This document shows, piece by piece, positions 44,176-53,814 of a DNA stretch of 64,000 nt. Numbering within the stretch: the stretch's first letter is position 1; each line of letters opens with the position of its first letter. The stretch spans positions 62,001 through 126,000 of the forward strand of contig NZ_JALJQZ010000008.1 of NCBI RefSeq assembly GCF_022968395.1. The letters run 5' to 3'. The notes under the pieces are model-generated. The model had not been told where the DNA came from, did no database searches, and saw only the letters and a program-made list of their open reading frames with translations. A program made the translations under genes and the position numbers. Origin of the DNA: Affinirhizobium lemnae (GTDB taxonomy: Bacteria; Pseudomonadota; Alphaproteobacteria; Rhizobiales; Rhizobiaceae).

Positions 44176-44679
44176 ATGAAGTTGCTGATCGCCGCAGTGC
44201 TCGCATTTTCCTGTCTTTCTGTTGAAACCGCATCCGCATCCGAAGAGCAATTTCTGAAATCCATCGAGGGGCGGTGGACCGGTGGCGGGCTCGTTCTTCG
44301 AGAACTTGGCGGACAGAAGGTCAATGTGACCTGCAACATGCAGTCGAAGGCGAATGCTTCACGCTTCCAGATGGACGGATCCTGTCGCGCACTGGTGGTG
44401 ATATCGCGCGGCTTCAATGCCAATGTCACGGCATCCGGCGCCCGCTATTCCGGAACCTATGTTGGCGTGTCTGGAAAGCCGTCAACACTCGTCGGGTCGC
44501 GCTTCGGCAATACCATCAGCTTTGATGTGACCTGGGCCAACGTGGTCTATGGCGATCGGAAGGCGAGGATGGAGGTTCGAAAGGTTGGGGCCAACGGTCT
44601 CCAGATCCGGACCATCGACAAGGACCCGAAGTCGGGCAAGAGCATCGTTACCACGCAGCTCAATCTGAAAAAGAGCTGA
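44176..44679 (+). CDS. Hypothetical secreted protein
   Basis: 167 residues with a signal peptide (MKLLIAAVLAFSCLSVETASA), then SIEGRWTGGGLVL and a beta-rich domain with two cysteines (VTCNMQSKANAS and DGSCRALVV) likely bridged in the periplasm. It resembles short lipocalin-like or DUF-type periplasmic proteins common in rhizobia; function unknown. I start at 44176, where the signal peptide begins. Confidence 0.65.
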   Translation: MKLLIAAVLAFSCLSVETASASEEQFLKSIEGRWTGGGLVLRELGGQKVNVTCNMQSKANASRFQMDGSCRALVVISRGFNANVTASGARYSGTYVGVSGKPSTLVGSRFGNTISFDVTWANVVYGDRKARMEVRKVGANGLQIRTIDKDPKSGKSIVTTQLNLKKS

Positions 44680-44694
44680 ATCCGGTTTTCGCTT

Positions 44695-45216
44695 CTACTG
44701 GACGAGCCTTAGTGAGCCGTCGGCGACCTGAAACGACGAGAGCCGTTTCAGAAAACTCATGCCAATGAGAGTGCCGCTGAGAGCATCATCCTTGAGAACC
44801 ATTGCATCGACGCCAGTGACCCGGATGCTGCCGATCTCCACCCTGTCAAGACGCACCAGAGCGCCTTTGGTCGAGCCGTTCGCGGTGCTGATGGCATAGC
44901 GGTAGTCAAGAGAATTGCTGGAGAAGCCGAGCCGTTTTGCCGTCGCTTCGTTGATGGCGATAGAGGATGCACCAGTGTCGATCATCCCCTCCACGGGCTT
45001 GCCATTCAAGCGGAAGGTTGCCTGAAAATGCCCACGAGCATCGGCACTGAGTGTGACGCCCAAACCACTGCCTGTGGCTGCGCCTTGCCCGGAAGCGGAG
45101 CGTAAAGCAGCGGTTCCTTCCTGCGATGCAGGCTTGGATTGCGTAAGGCCCATCACATAAGGGATCTGCGATGCAGCTGCGGCGACAAAGCTTAACAGGA
45201 GGACGAAGCGCAGCAT
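44695..45216 (-). CDS. Retropepsin-like aspartic protease, membrane-anchored
   Basis: 173 residues. An N-terminal hydrophobic anchor is followed by a single retropepsin-like domain with the catalytic motif EGMIDTGASSIAINE and the second hydrophobic-glycine motif SGTLIGMSFLKRL. This is the TIGR02281/clan AA group of periplasmic aspartic proteases; active as a dimer. Substrate unknown. Convergent with the preceding secreted protein gene. Confidence 0.88.
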   Translation of the reverse strand: MLRFVLLLSFVAAAASQIPYVMGLTQSKPASQEGTAALRSASGQGAATGSGLGVTLSADARGHFQATFRLNGKPVEGMIDTGASSIAINEATAKRLGFSSNSLDYRYAISTANGSTKGALVRLDRVEIGSIRVTGVDAMVLKDDALSGTLIGMSFLKRLSSFQVADGSLRLVQ

Positions 45217-45272
45217 GGGAACCTTGACTATTATGATTGTCGACGAACCCTACATCACAAGGTTGAACGAAA

Positions 45273-45301
45273 AACGCCCGCAGCGATGAACGGCGGGCGT
45301 T
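45273..45301 (-). terminator. Rho-independent terminator of upp
   Basis: AACGCCCGC ... GCGGGCGTT, followed on the minus strand by TTTCGTTC, 25 bases after the upp stop. Confidence 0.85.
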
Positions 45302-45325
45302 ATTTCAGTCGTGGTTAACGGCAGC

Positions 45326-45955
45326 TTACTTTGTGCCGTACATGCGGTCGCCGGCATCGCCGAGACCTGGCATGATATAGCCCTTCTCGTTCAGATGGCT
45401 GTCGATAGAGGCGGTGAAGATCGGCACATCGGGATGTGCTTCCTGGAAATTCTTGATGCCTTCCGGCGCTGCCAACAGGCACAGGAAGCGAATGTTCCTC
45501 GCGCCGCGCTCCTTGAGCTTCTCGATGGCTGCAATGGATGAATTGCCGGTGGCCAGCATCGGGTCGACGACGATGACCAGGCGCTCTGCAAGATTCTCCG
45601 GAGCCTTGAAATAATATTCGACGGCTTCAAGCGTTTCGTGATCACGATAGACGCCGACATGGGAGACGCGGGCAGCCGGCACGAGTTCCAGCATCCCTTC
45701 CAGGAGACCATTGCCAGCCCGCAGAATGGAGGCGAAGACAAGCTTCTTGCCTTCCAGGATAGGCGACTGCATCTCCGTGAGCGGCGTTTCGATCGTTTCC
45801 ATCGTCAGTTCGAGATCGCGCGTGACCTCATAGCAGAGGAGAGTCGAGATCTCCCGAAGCAGCCGGCGAAAACTCGAGGTCGAGGTTTCCTTGCGCCGCA
45901 TGATGGTCAGCTTGTGCTGCACCAGAGGATGATTGATGACTGTCACGCCGTCCAT
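45326..45955 (-). CDS. upp: Uracil phosphoribosyltransferase
   Basis: A 209-residue salvage enzyme: uracil plus PRPP gives UMP. The PRPP loop is [12 protein letters not shown]; the N-terminal [29 protein letters not shown] and the C-terminal [18 protein letters not shown] uracil-binding motif are typical. It uses uracil freed by nucleoside phosphorolysis or by the PsuG enzyme encoded upstream. It lies 73 bases downstream of add. Confidence 0.98.
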   Translation of the reverse strand: MDGVTVINHPLVQHKLTIMRRKETSTSSFRRLLREISTLLCYEVTRDLELTMETIETPLTEMQSPILEGKKLVFASILRAGNGLLEGMLELVPAARVSHVGVYRDHETLEAVEYYFKAPENLAERLVIVVDPMLATGNSSIAAIEKLKERGARNIRFLCLLAAPEGIKNFQEAHPDVPIFTASIDSHLNEKGYIMPGLGDAGDRMYGTK

Positions 45956-46028
45956 GAGAACCTGCCTTCGCTCTTCTTATTTCTCTTGTCGTTTCTTCAT
46001 CTACGCAAATGCGCAGCTTCGCAAGACA

Positions 46029-47045
46029 TCAACCGCCGTTTGAGCCGCCATCCCCAGCCGTGTCTTCCACGGATTGATCAAACCGTGCAAGAAGTGATGC
46101 TCTGGTAGACGCGTCCACGAATGCCGATTCCAGCGCTGTCCGTGTCATCGCGTTGAGCTGGTGATCGGTCAGTTTCATGATGGTGGAAGCGATCTCGTAT
46201 TCCCGAGCCAGCGATGTACCGAAAAACGGCGGATCGTCAGAGTTGATGCAGACCCGGACGCCTGCCTCGATCAGCTGCGGCAAGGGATGGCTCTCAAAGC
46301 TCGGAAACACATTCAACGCCACGTTGGAGCCTGGGCAGACTTCCAGTACCACCTGTTCACGGACCAGCCGTTCGATGAGAGAGGGATCCTCGATCGAGCG
46401 AACGCCGTGACCGATGCGCGCCGGATGAATGAGATCCAGAGCATCGGTTACGCTGAAGGCACCGCAGACCTCGCCCGCGTGAATGGTGAGACCGAGTCCG
46501 GCCTCCCGCGCGATATCGAAGGCTGACGCATAATCTGCCACGCGGTTCATCCGCTCTTCACCGGCCAGATTGAAGCCAGTGATGAGCGGGTTGCGGCTTG
46601 CTGCCGCATAGCGGGCAGCCTTGACGACGCTTTCCGGACCAAAGTGACGCTCGCCCGTGACGATGATGCGTGTTTCGATGCCGGTCTTCTCCCGTGCCGA
46701 ATGAATGCCCTGGCAGATGCCTGCCAGATAGGCGTCCGCGCCAAGGCCGATGCGGTCTCCATGGTCCGGCGAGACGATGATTTCGCTATAGATTGTGTTG
46801 ATGGCTGCCAGCTCGGTCAGATAGGTCTCGGTCAGCAGCGCATAATCGGCCTCGGTGCGAAACAGGGCAGCAACCCGATCATAGGCCTTGATGAACTCGG
46901 CGAAATCAGTCCACGCGTAAGTATCTCCTGCCATGAAACTGGAGGGATCGACGCCATACCGACGCGCCTGTGCAATGGCGAGGGTGGGCGGCGCAGCGCC
47001 CTCGATGTGGCAGTGGATCTCTGCCTTCAGGAGATGGTGTGTCAC
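46029..47045 (-). CDS. add: Adenosine deaminase
   Basis: A 338-residue zinc hydrolase converting (deoxy)adenosine to (deoxy)inosine. Metal and catalytic sites: [10 protein letters not shown] at the N-terminus, [19 protein letters not shown] and [12 protein letters not shown]. The C-terminus ([11 protein letters not shown]) is a short disordered tail. Its start overlaps the deoB stop by 4 bases, giving a deoB-add-upp transcription unit. Confidence 0.94.
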   Translation of the reverse strand: MTHHLLKAEIHCHIEGAAPPTLAIAQARRYGVDPSSFMAGDTYAWTDFAEFIKAYDRVAALFRTEADYALLTETYLTELAAINTIYSEIIVSPDHGDRIGLGADAYLAGICQGIHSAREKTGIETRIIVTGERHFGPESVVKAARYAAASRNPLITGFNLAGEERMNRVADYASAFDIAREAGLGLTIHAGEVCGAFSVTDALDLIHPARIGHGVRSIEDPSLIERLVREQVVLEVCPGSNVALNVFPSFESHPLPQLIEAGVRVCINSDDPPFFGTSLAREYEIASTIMKLTDHQLNAMTRTALESAFVDASTRASLLARFDQSVEDTAGDGGSNGG

Positions 47046-48265
47046 AGGAAGCTCCGTCCGTGTCTGCCTGCCGGAATGCCGAGATGCGCGGCAATGGTTT
47101 CGCCGATATCGGCATAGGTGCCGCGAATGCCGATGGTCCGTGAGCCCAATCCTTGCCCGAAGGCCAGAACTGGAACCCTTTCGCGCGTATGATCGGTTCC
47201 GCGCCAGGTCGGGTCACAGCCATGGTCCGCGGTCAGGATCAGAAGATCGCCCGGACCCAGCTTGCGGCTGACTTCGCCAAGTCGCGCATCGAAGGCCTCC
47301 AGTGCTGCAGCATAGCCCGGGACATCGCGTCGGTGGCCATAGAGCATGTCGAAATCGACGAAATTGGTGAAGACGAGATCGCCGTCCTGAGCCTCATCGA
47401 TAACGCTGAGTGTCGCATCCATCAGGGCCATGTTGCCGTTTGCCTTGATGATACGGGAGACACCCTGATGAGCAAATATGTCTCCGATCTTGCCGACGGC
47501 GTGAACGCTGCGTCCGGCTTCGACGAGCCGGTCCAGCAGGGTGGGTTCTGGTGGAAGAACGGAAAAATCCCGGCGGTTCCCGGTCCGCTCGAAAGTCGAA
47601 GCACTTTCGCCAATGAAGGGCCGTGCGATCACGCGCCCGATATTGAGGGGGTCCAGCAGGGTTCGAACGGTTTCGCACAGTTTCAACAGTCGCTCGAGTC
47701 CAAAATGGGTCTCATGCGCGGCGATCTGGAATACTGAATCGGACGATGTGTAGCAGATTGGCTTTCCGGTGCGGATGTGCTCTTCGCCCCATTGGGCGAT
47801 GATCTCCGTTCCCGATGCATGGCAATTGCCAAGAATACCCGGAACTTCAGCCTCTCGACAGATAGCCGCAACCAGTTCAGGAGAGAAAGCGTCGCCTTCC
47901 GTCGGGAAATAACCCCAGTTGAACGTCACAGGAACGCCTGCGATTTCCCAATGGCCGGACGGTGTATCCTTGCCACGCGATACCTCGCTTGCTGCGCCGT
48001 AGAGTCCGTAAAGCTTTTCCGGAACCGGCATTCCTGCCGGAAAGGCGCCCGTCGAGAGCTTGGCCGCATGAAGCAGGCCGAGTGCCGACATGTTCGGAAG
48101 CTTCAGCGGCCCTTCACGCAGGCCTTTTCGGTCTGCGGCTCCGCCTGCGCAGTATTCGGCAATGTGGCCAAGGGTGTCTGCCCCAAGATCTCCATAGCGA
48201 TCTGCATCGCGCGCACCGCCTATGCCGAAGGAATCCAGAACAAAAAGAAAAGCACGCGCCATCAT
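47042..48265 (-). CDS. deoB: Phosphopentomutase
   Basis: A 407-residue manganese enzyme of the alkaline phosphatase superfamily that interconverts (deoxy)ribose 1- and 5-phosphates. [24 protein letters not shown] opens with the first metal aspartate; [14 protein letters not shown] and [14 protein letters not shown] contain the phosphoacceptor region; the C-terminus has [21 protein letters not shown]. It connects nucleoside phosphorolysis with DeoC. Two adjacent ATGs (48265 and 48262) are possible starts after AGGTGAA. Confidence 0.96.
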   Translation of the reverse strand: MMARAFLFVLDSFGIGGARDADRYGDLGADTLGHIAEYCAGGAADRKGLREGPLKLPNMSALGLLHAAKLSTGAFPAGMPVPEKLYGLYGAASEVSRGKDTPSGHWEIAGVPVTFNWGYFPTEGDAFSPELVAAICREAEVPGILGNCHASGTEIIAQWGEEHIRTGKPICYTSSDSVFQIAAHETHFGLERLLKLCETVRTLLDPLNIGRVIARPFIGESASTFERTGNRRDFSVLPPEPTLLDRLVEAGRSVHAVGKIGDIFAHQGVSRIIKANGNMALMDATLSVIDEAQDGDLVFTNFVDFDMLYGHRRDVPGYAAALEAFDARLGEVSRKLGPGDLLILTADHGCDPTWRGTDHTRERVPVLAFGQGLGSRTIGIRGTYADIGETIAAHLGIPAGRHGRSFL

Positions 48266-48375
48266 TTCACCTGTGAGGGGACGAATTTACGAACACTGGT
48301 CCGCATTCTTCCTTCTTATACAGTGCTGCCTCAAGCAGCAAATCCGGTATCACGTCGGCTACCAAGGTACTTGGA

Positions 48376-48993
48376 TTAGCAATCGCCACATGCGATGGAG
48401 TCGCCCATTCTTTGCCGGTAAAAGTAGCTTCGGGATATTGTGATGGAGCGTGTCGCGGATGATAGAACCGGCGTCAGCATGAACAGCTCATGGGGTACGG
48501 AAAGTTCTGACCGAACCAGAAAGGAGTTGGCCGTTTTCAGCTCCGTCGGCACACCCGTTACCGTCGCGCCGACAGTGTAAGGCCTACCGCCACCCTGGTC
48601 CCACGACCAGACGACTTTAGGCGTTCCTGTTGAATCGACAGATATACCAGTGATCTTGAGTTTCAGGTTGGTCGTGCTGGTATTGTAGGGTACGAAGATT
48701 GCCTTGCTGACGTCGATCATGCTTGCGAGGTAGAGCTTCGTCACGCTTGTCTGCTGCGTGACAAGGTCGGCGACCGTGCCGGTAGCCTTGGTCACCCGCT
48801 TGGAGACGCTGAGGCCTATCGTCAGCTCGAAGCAGGTTATGTAGATCGCGATGAGGATTGGTGCGAGGATGGCAAACTCCACCGCCCCAACCCCGCGCCG
48901 ATCACCCAGCAGACGCTGTAACTGCAGAATGACACCGTGAAAAGCGGAAACGTCCGATCTCATATCACGAAGCTGCCTTCCGAAGATCCTCAT
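48376..48993 (-). CDS. TadG-like pilus assembly pseudopilin
   Basis: 205 residues with an N-terminal hydrophobic segment after a short cytosolic stretch (GVGAVEFAILAPILIAIYITCFELTIGL), the TadE/TadG-like pattern with the conserved glutamate, and a larger periplasmic C-terminal part. I start at 48993, where the ATG overlaps the TadE-like stop as ATGA; the frame runs on upstream as noise. Minor pilin or assembly factor of the Tad system encoded next door. Confidence 0.8.
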   Translation of the reverse strand: MRIFGRQLRDMRSDVSAFHGVILQLQRLLGDRRGVGAVEFAILAPILIAIYITCFELTIGLSVSKRVTKATGTVADLVTQQTSVTKLYLASMIDVSKAIFVPYNTSTTNLKLKITGISVDSTGTPKVVWSWDQGGGRPYTVGATVTGVPTELKTANSFLVRSELSVPHELFMLTPVLSSATRSITISRSYFYRQRMGDSIACGDC

Positions 48994-49622
48994 GGATAAT
49001 CCTCGTTCTGAAAGGCTGCTGTGGCAACGATTAGGAAATCGGTTGGGAGCGATCCGTCTGCGGGCCGGATGTTCGTGATGTAGGGCCGGATGAGATCCGT
49101 GATAATCTGCCAGCGATAATAGGCACGGACGATGTTGATCGATTTCGGCCCGCCCGGGCTGTAGCCGAAGCTCGTTGGATCTATATCGGCGTAGGTGCTC
49201 GTTGATTTGCGGGGGATCGCGGTCGGGACAAGGGCAAAGGACGCAAAGCTGCGTACATCGAGATAAAGCTGTTTCGGCGTCGTGATCTCGGACGCAGAGC
49301 ATGAGATCATGATCGAGATCTCGTTGCAGAAGAGCTGGCGAAATTGTGTCTGGTTCTTGTCTGTCGTTCTACCGAGACCAGCCGTGATCTGCCCAGTACG
49401 CAACTGCCGCGCCAGCGTGTCGGTCGCGTTGCCAATAAGCTGTTCCGCAGTATAGGCAACGAATGTCTCGATGATCGCAAAGATGATCATAAAATAAGGA
49501 ATGGCCAGGATGGCGAACTCAATCGCTGCTGCGCCATCCTGCGATCGCCAGAACCTCCGTCGGGGGCCTTTTCGCGGGGCCTGGGCCGGAATGTTGGGCC
49601 GGGATCCGTGATCCTCACACAT
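48990..49622 (-). CDS. TadE-like pseudopilin
   Basis: 210 residues. The TadE-like segment DGAAAIEFAILAIPYFMIIFAIIETFVAY has the prepilin-peptidase-type glutamate and hydrophobic stretch; the rest is periplasmic with two cysteines (LFCNEIS and SCSASE). Family members are processed by the TadV/CpaA peptidase and needed for pilus assembly. Co-transcribed with the TadG-like gene, opposite in direction to the main pilus operon. Confidence 0.88.
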   Translation of the reverse strand: MCEDHGSRPNIPAQAPRKGPRRRFWRSQDGAAAIEFAILAIPYFMIIFAIIETFVAYTAEQLIGNATDTLARQLRTGQITAGLGRTTDKNQTQFRQLFCNEISIMISCSASEITTPKQLYLDVRSFASFALVPTAIPRKSTSTYADIDPTSFGYSPGGPKSINIVRAYYRWQIITDLIRPYITNIRPADGSLPTDFLIVATAAFQNEDYP

Positions 49623-49715
49623 GGCAGTAACGTCTCCGTGGAAGGCTCGACGCTATGCCGACTTTATTGAAATTCCGTTGCCGCAGTCGCTCTATTTGCA
49701 CCAGTAAGGAACAGC

Positions 49716-50138
49716 TCAGTTACCCGACGCTCCATTGGTTACGCCGCTGGCGCCATTATTGGCTGAGTGCTGTTCGCAGTTCGGCGTGCAGGAAAGAACT
49801 GCGCGATCCGTCTGTCGGAAGACACGAACGGTATTGCCTTCGTCGATCGAGACAAGCACCCGTTCATCAGCAATGGCATTGCCTTCTGCATCAAGGAGGA
49901 CAAGGTTCGTGGCGCCGTAGGACCGGCCCGTCAGAACGATGGTCAGTGGGTCCGCGACCGTTGCATCTGCCACCTGAGCATTCCCGACAATGACTTTGCT
50001 CACTGGTCGATCGAGCTTCAGTATCCGTGCCTGATTCATGTAGACACGCATGATCCCCGCAGCTTCTTCGGAGAAGGCCATTGAAGGAAGAGCAAAAGAG
50101 ATGGCGGCCAAGAGCACGGCCAGCAAATTCGACGGCAT
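49716..50138 (-). CDS. Orphan secretin N-domain protein (CpaC N-terminus-like)
   Basis: 140 residues with a signal peptide (MPSNLLAVLLAAISFALPSMAFS) and a domain that matches the N-terminal pilus-assembly domain of CpaC: KLDRPVSKVIVGNAQVADATV, then GRSYGATNLVLLDAEGNAI and EIVSID-like VLVSIDEGNTVRVFR. The true CpaC in the window has the same block (LNKALVVDLPQDAHDILVADPALADAV), but this gene lacks the secretin barrel. The C-terminus is Asn/Gly/Ser-rich with two cysteines. Likely a periplasmic accessory of the Tad secretin; inferred. Confidence 0.75.
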   Translation of the reverse strand: MPSNLLAVLLAAISFALPSMAFSEEAAGIMRVYMNQARILKLDRPVSKVIVGNAQVADATVADPLTIVLTGRSYGATNLVLLDAEGNAIADERVLVSIDEGNTVRVFRQTDRAVLSCTPNCEQHSANNGASGVTNGASGN

Positions 50139-50537
50139 GGGCTTTGAGCCTCTAAATCGATGTACTGTTTCAGACCATGACGCAATTTGGTGAATGAAAC
50201 CTTAATGGCGCATTTCATGCCAAAATGTCGATTTGAGACAGCTTATTCGTGCTCAGGTTGTCTTATTTCGGGGCGCGTGTATTATTCTCTGAGAGCTAAA
50301 ATGGAAGCGATCTCAACGATTACAGAGATGATGCCATCAAAATAGGCCCTTAGGTAAAATTGAAACGATTCGCTTTATCGGTGTTTTACCACAGGGGTTG
50401 GAAGGCCTAGTTAACCTAATGCTAACCAGCTTTATTAAGTGAATGGAAATCGCCTCCCCGTAATTTGAGCTCACCGAACAGCGGACAACAGTTGTCGGCA
50501 ATGCTGAAAATAGAGATCCCCGGAGTAGGAGAGACGC
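50139..50537. promoter_or_regulatory. Divergent regulatory region of the Tad locus
   Basis: 399 bases without a gene between the orphan N-domain protein (minus) and flp (plus); A+T-richer than its surroundings. It includes GGTAAAA ... TTTTACC (about 50352-50392) and a 13-base palindrome GACAAC-A-GTTGTC at 50484-50496, 42 bases before the flp ATG. No consensus promoter was identified with confidence. Confidence 0.45.
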
Positions 50538-50726
50538 ATGTCCAAGATTTTCGCACGTTTCGTAAAGGAAGAGTCCGGTGCAACGGCTATCGAATATGGC
50601 CTGATCGCCGCGCTCATTTCGGTCGCGCTCATTGCTGGTGCCAGCACGCTCGGCAACAACCTTAACAACACTTTCCAAAATATCTCAAATAAAATGAGCA
50701 ATGCAGCAACAAAAGCTGGGCAGTGA
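50538..50726 (+). CDS. Flp-family type IVb pilin
   Basis: 62 residues: a short basic leader, then the type IVb cleavage motif ESG-ATAIEYGLIAALISVALI with the glutamate at position 5 of the mature pilin and the invariant tyrosine. The mature pilin of about 47 residues polymerises into the Tad/Flp pilus used for surface attachment. GGAGTAGGAGAG precedes the ATG. Only one flp copy is present in the window. Confidence 0.96.
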   Translation: MSKIFARFVKEESGATAIEYGLIAALISVALIAGASTLGNNLNNTFQNISNKMSNAATKAGQ

Positions 50727-50794
50727 CGACGCTTTTGGATTGTTGGACTCGTTTCTCTCAGACTCGCAACAACTATAGCGTGGAAGATGAGGTA

Positions 50795-51289
50795 ATGCAG
50801 TTTATTTTTGCTGCCTTTTCTGCATGCTTAATCTATGCAGCACTTAGTGATTTTCTAACAATGAAGATCCCTAACTGGCTTAGCTTGGCGCTCATCATCC
50901 TATTCATACCAGCCGCTTGGCTTTCTGAAATGTCCGCGGCCGCGATAGGCTACTCCCTCGGAGTGGCCGTCGCGGTTTTCGCGGTTTGTTTTCTGCTCTT
51001 CGTGCTGAACGTAATGGGTGGAGGCGATGCAAAGCTGCTAACGGCACTCGCGCTCTGGTTTGGCCTGACACCGGCTCTCCTGGTCTTCCTTGTCAATGTG
51101 GCGTTTGCGGGCGGAGTTTTGACCCTCGCCATACTCGCAATCCGTTGGAAATCGCATTGGGTGACCGATCGTGGTGTCTGGCTGCCCACATCGCTGACCA
51201 CGACGAAAAAGATCCCCTATGGGATAGCGATTGCTGTGGGCGCGCTCATGGCCATGCCGCAGGCGCCGATCTTTTTGGCGGCTCCCTGA
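50795..51289 (+). CDS. cpaA: Prepilin peptidase CpaA/TadV
   Basis: 164 residues from ATG 50795, with about six membrane segments. The two catalytic aspartates of type IV prepilin peptidases lie in YAALSDFLTMKIPNWL and in NVMGGGDAKLLTALALW. It processes the Flp pilin and TadE/TadG-like proteins at the inner membrane. Upstream in-frame starts (GTG near 50780, ATG at 50723 next to the flp stop) are possible. Confidence 0.92.
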   Translation: MQFIFAAFSACLIYAALSDFLTMKIPNWLSLALIILFIPAAWLSEMSAAAIGYSLGVAVAVFAVCFLLFVLNVMGGGDAKLLTALALWFGLTPALLVFLVNVAFAGGVLTLAILAIRWKSHWVTDRGVWLPTSLTTTKKIPYGIAIAVGALMAMPQAPIFLAAP

Positions 51290-51416
51290 GTTCGAAGACT
51301 TGCAACAAATTGATTTAAACTCTGCTTAACCATGTCTCATAGGCGGACGTTAACCATAATTACACCATTCGCGGTCAAATCTGCGGGGAACCAGTTGGTC
51401 CCGTCAAGGATTTGCC

Positions 51417-52226
51417 ATGAAACCCGCCCGTCTGATCATTCTTACCGTCGCTGTGGTTGCAGCCGGCCTTGCCGGTATGCTGGCATTGAGGCTGTCAGGT
51501 GAGAAGACTGTTGTCGAGACTCCTACGGAGATTATCCGTAAGGAGCCGACAATCAACGTCCTTGTCTCCTCGGCCAATCTCCCTGTCGGTGCACGCCTCA
51601 ACGAAAAATCGATTCACTGGATGGCCTGGCCTGAAAGCGGCTTGATGGAAGGTTTCATCACCGAGACCGCAAGGCCAAAGGCGGTCCAGGAACTGAACGG
51701 CGCCATCGTCCGTCTTCCGCTGTTTGCAGGCGAACCGATTCGCGCCGAAAAAGTCGCAGATTCCTCCAACCGAATCATGTCGTCCATTCTACCGAGTGGC
51801 AAGCGCGCCGTTGCAACTGAAATTTCCGTCGCCACCGGCGCTGGCGGCTTCGTGCTCCCTAATGACCGCGTCGATGTCATCATGGTTCGCAAAAACGAAC
51901 AGGGCACCTACTCCACTGAGAATGTTCTCAACAATATCCGTGTTCTGGCGATTGATCAGCGTATCGAACAGAAGGAAGACGGATCGCAGGCGGTCATTGG
52001 TACGACCGCCACGCTGGAACTTACTCCCGATCAGGCGCGCGTGATTGCTGTGGCACAGCAGATGGCAGATCGCCTGACGCTGTCGTTGCGATCAATCGCC
52101 GACGTGCAGGAGTCGGATACGCAATTTGCTGATCATTTGCTGGCGGGTGGTGGAAAGGGCGAGGTGCAGATCATCAAATCAGGCTCCATCGTCAACATGA
52201 ACTCCACCGGCTCGATCCAGCGTTAA
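51417..52226 (+). CDS. cpaB: Pilus assembly protein CpaB/RcpC
   Basis: 269 residues. An N-terminal membrane anchor (LIILTVAVVAAGLAGMLALRL) is followed by the SAF domain (LVSSANLPVGARLNEKSIHWMAWP) and the RcpC/CpaB domain (RVDVIMVRKNE). It works in the periplasm with the CpaC secretin. A ribosome binding site is weak (AAGGATTTGCC). 127 bases separate it from cpaA, so it may have an internal promoter. Confidence 0.94.
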   Translation: MKPARLIILTVAVVAAGLAGMLALRLSGEKTVVETPTEIIRKEPTINVLVSSANLPVGARLNEKSIHWMAWPESGLMEGFITETARPKAVQELNGAIVRLPLFAGEPIRAEKVADSSNRIMSSILPSGKRAVATEISVATGAGGFVLPNDRVDVIMVRKNEQGTYSTENVLNNIRVLAIDQRIEQKEDGSQAVIGTTATLELTPDQARVIAVAQQMADRLTLSLRSIADVQESDTQFADHLLAGGGKGEVQIIKSGSIVNMNSTGSIQR

Positions 52227-52246
52227 GATTTTAGGGAGCAGTCACC

Positions 52247-53803
52247 GTGACATCCTGGAAAAGAATTTACAGAGCCTCCGCAGTCGCTTCCTTGAGCGTC
52301 TGCCTTGCCCTATCGGATCTGGCGGTCCTCCGGTCAACGGATACCGCCGAAGCCGCATCAGACAATATAGTGCGGATCTCCGAATCGGGGAAGGGCGTGC
52401 ACAAGCGGCTGAAGCTTGGCCTCAACAAGGCGCTGGTCGTTGATCTGCCGCAGGATGCGCATGATATCCTTGTTGCCGATCCCGCTTTGGCCGATGCGGT
52501 GACAAGAACCTCGCGACGCATCTATCTGTTCGGAAAGTCGGTCGGTCAGACGAACATCTTCATCTTTGGCCCCGGCGGGCAGGAGATCGTGAGCCTGGAT
52601 CTTGAAGTCGAGCGCGACATCGATGGCCTTCAGGCCAATCTGCGTCGCTTCCTGCCGGAATCGGACATCAAGGTCGAAATCGTGTCGGACAATATCGTTT
52701 TGACCGGCACCGTGCGCACGCCGCAGGACGCCGCGCAGGCAGAAAAGCTGGCGCAGGCCTTCCTCAAGGGTGGTGAAGCAACCACGAGAAATCGCACCGC
52801 TTCGGGCGGCGGTAATCAGCAGGGTGTCGCGATCTATGCCGAAGATCGCCAAGTGTCGCAGATCGTCAATCTTCTAACAATTCAAGGCGAGGATCAGGTA
52901 ACGCTGAAGGTCACCGTTGCCGAGGTCAATCGTCAGGTCCTGAAGCAATTGGGCTTTAATGGTTCGGTGCAAACGACAGGCAGCTCGGCCAGTGGTGGCA
53001 TTTCCTTCGCCAATCCGGTCAACCTCGGAAACGCTGCAGCGGTCGGTGGATTGGGTGGTGTCGTCGGTTCAATCGGAACCACTGCGATCTCGACCTATGT
53101 CAATGCCATGGAGCAGGCAGGCGTCATGCGAACGCTCGCGGAGCCCAGCCTGACAGCGATCTCCGGTCAGCAGGCTAAGTTCTACGTCGGTGGCGAATTC
53201 CGCCTGGCAGGCCAGCAGGAGGTGTCGCTGGATACCACGACGAACCGTCCTACGGTTTCTCGGAGCCTCGAGACCGTCAATTATGGTGTCGAGCTGAACT
53301 TCAAGCCGGTGGTGCTCTCGGCCGGACGCATTGCCCTCAATATCGAGACCAATGTTTCCGAGCCCACATACGAAGGTTCTGCGACGACCGGCAATGGCTC
53401 CTCGCTCTCTGTACCGGGCAACACCTACCTCTCGATCCGCAAGCGTGAGGCATCAACATCCGTTGAACTCCCATCGGGCGGTTCGATCGTGATTGCCGGG
53501 CTTGTTCAGGACAATGTCCGCCAGGCCATGTCCGGTCTGCCGGGTATCTCCAAGGTGCCGGTATTGGGCACCCTGTTCCGCAGCAAGGACTTCATCCGCA
53601 ACGAGACGGAACTCGTCATCATAGCGACGCCGTATCTTGTGCGCCCGGTTGCCCGCAATCAGCTTGCGCGCCCGGATGACAACTTCAATCCCGAAAACGA
53701 TGCAGCAATGTATTTCCTCAACCGCGTCAACAAGATCTACGGACGGAAAGACCCCGTTCCGGCCGCTCCCTACCATGGCGCCGTTGGTTTCATCTATAAG
53801 TGA
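52247..53803 (+). CDS. cpaC: Outer-membrane secretin CpaC/RcpA
   Basis: 518 residues, GTG start after AGGGAGCAG. It has a signal peptide, an N-terminal pilus-assembly domain (about 50-125), a BON-like domain (VEIVSDNIVLTGTVRTPQD), and the secretin barrel (about 210-480) with VRTLAEPSLTAISGQQAKFYVGGEF-like lip region and the C-terminal VPVLGTLFRSKDF signature. Forms the outer-membrane pore for the Flp pilus. Confidence 0.95.
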   Translation: MTSWKRIYRASAVASLSVCLALSDLAVLRSTDTAEAASDNIVRISESGKGVHKRLKLGLNKALVVDLPQDAHDILVADPALADAVTRTSRRIYLFGKSVGQTNIFIFGPGGQEIVSLDLEVERDIDGLQANLRRFLPESDIKVEIVSDNIVLTGTVRTPQDAAQAEKLAQAFLKGGEATTRNRTASGGGNQQGVAIYAEDRQVSQIVNLLTIQGEDQVTLKVTVAEVNRQVLKQLGFNGSVQTTGSSASGGISFANPVNLGNAAAVGGLGGVVGSIGTTAISTYVNAMEQAGVMRTLAEPSLTAISGQQAKFYVGGEFRLAGQQEVSLDTTTNRPTVSRSLETVNYGVELNFKPVVLSAGRIALNIETNVSEPTYEGSATTGNGSSLSVPGNTYLSIRKREASTSVELPSGGSIVIAGLVQDNVRQAMSGLPGISKVPVLGTLFRSKDFIRNETELVIIATPYLVRPVARNQLARPDDNFNPENDAAMYFLNRVNKIYGRKDPVPAAPYHGAVGFIYK

Positions 53804-53814
53804 GAGGCACGAGA

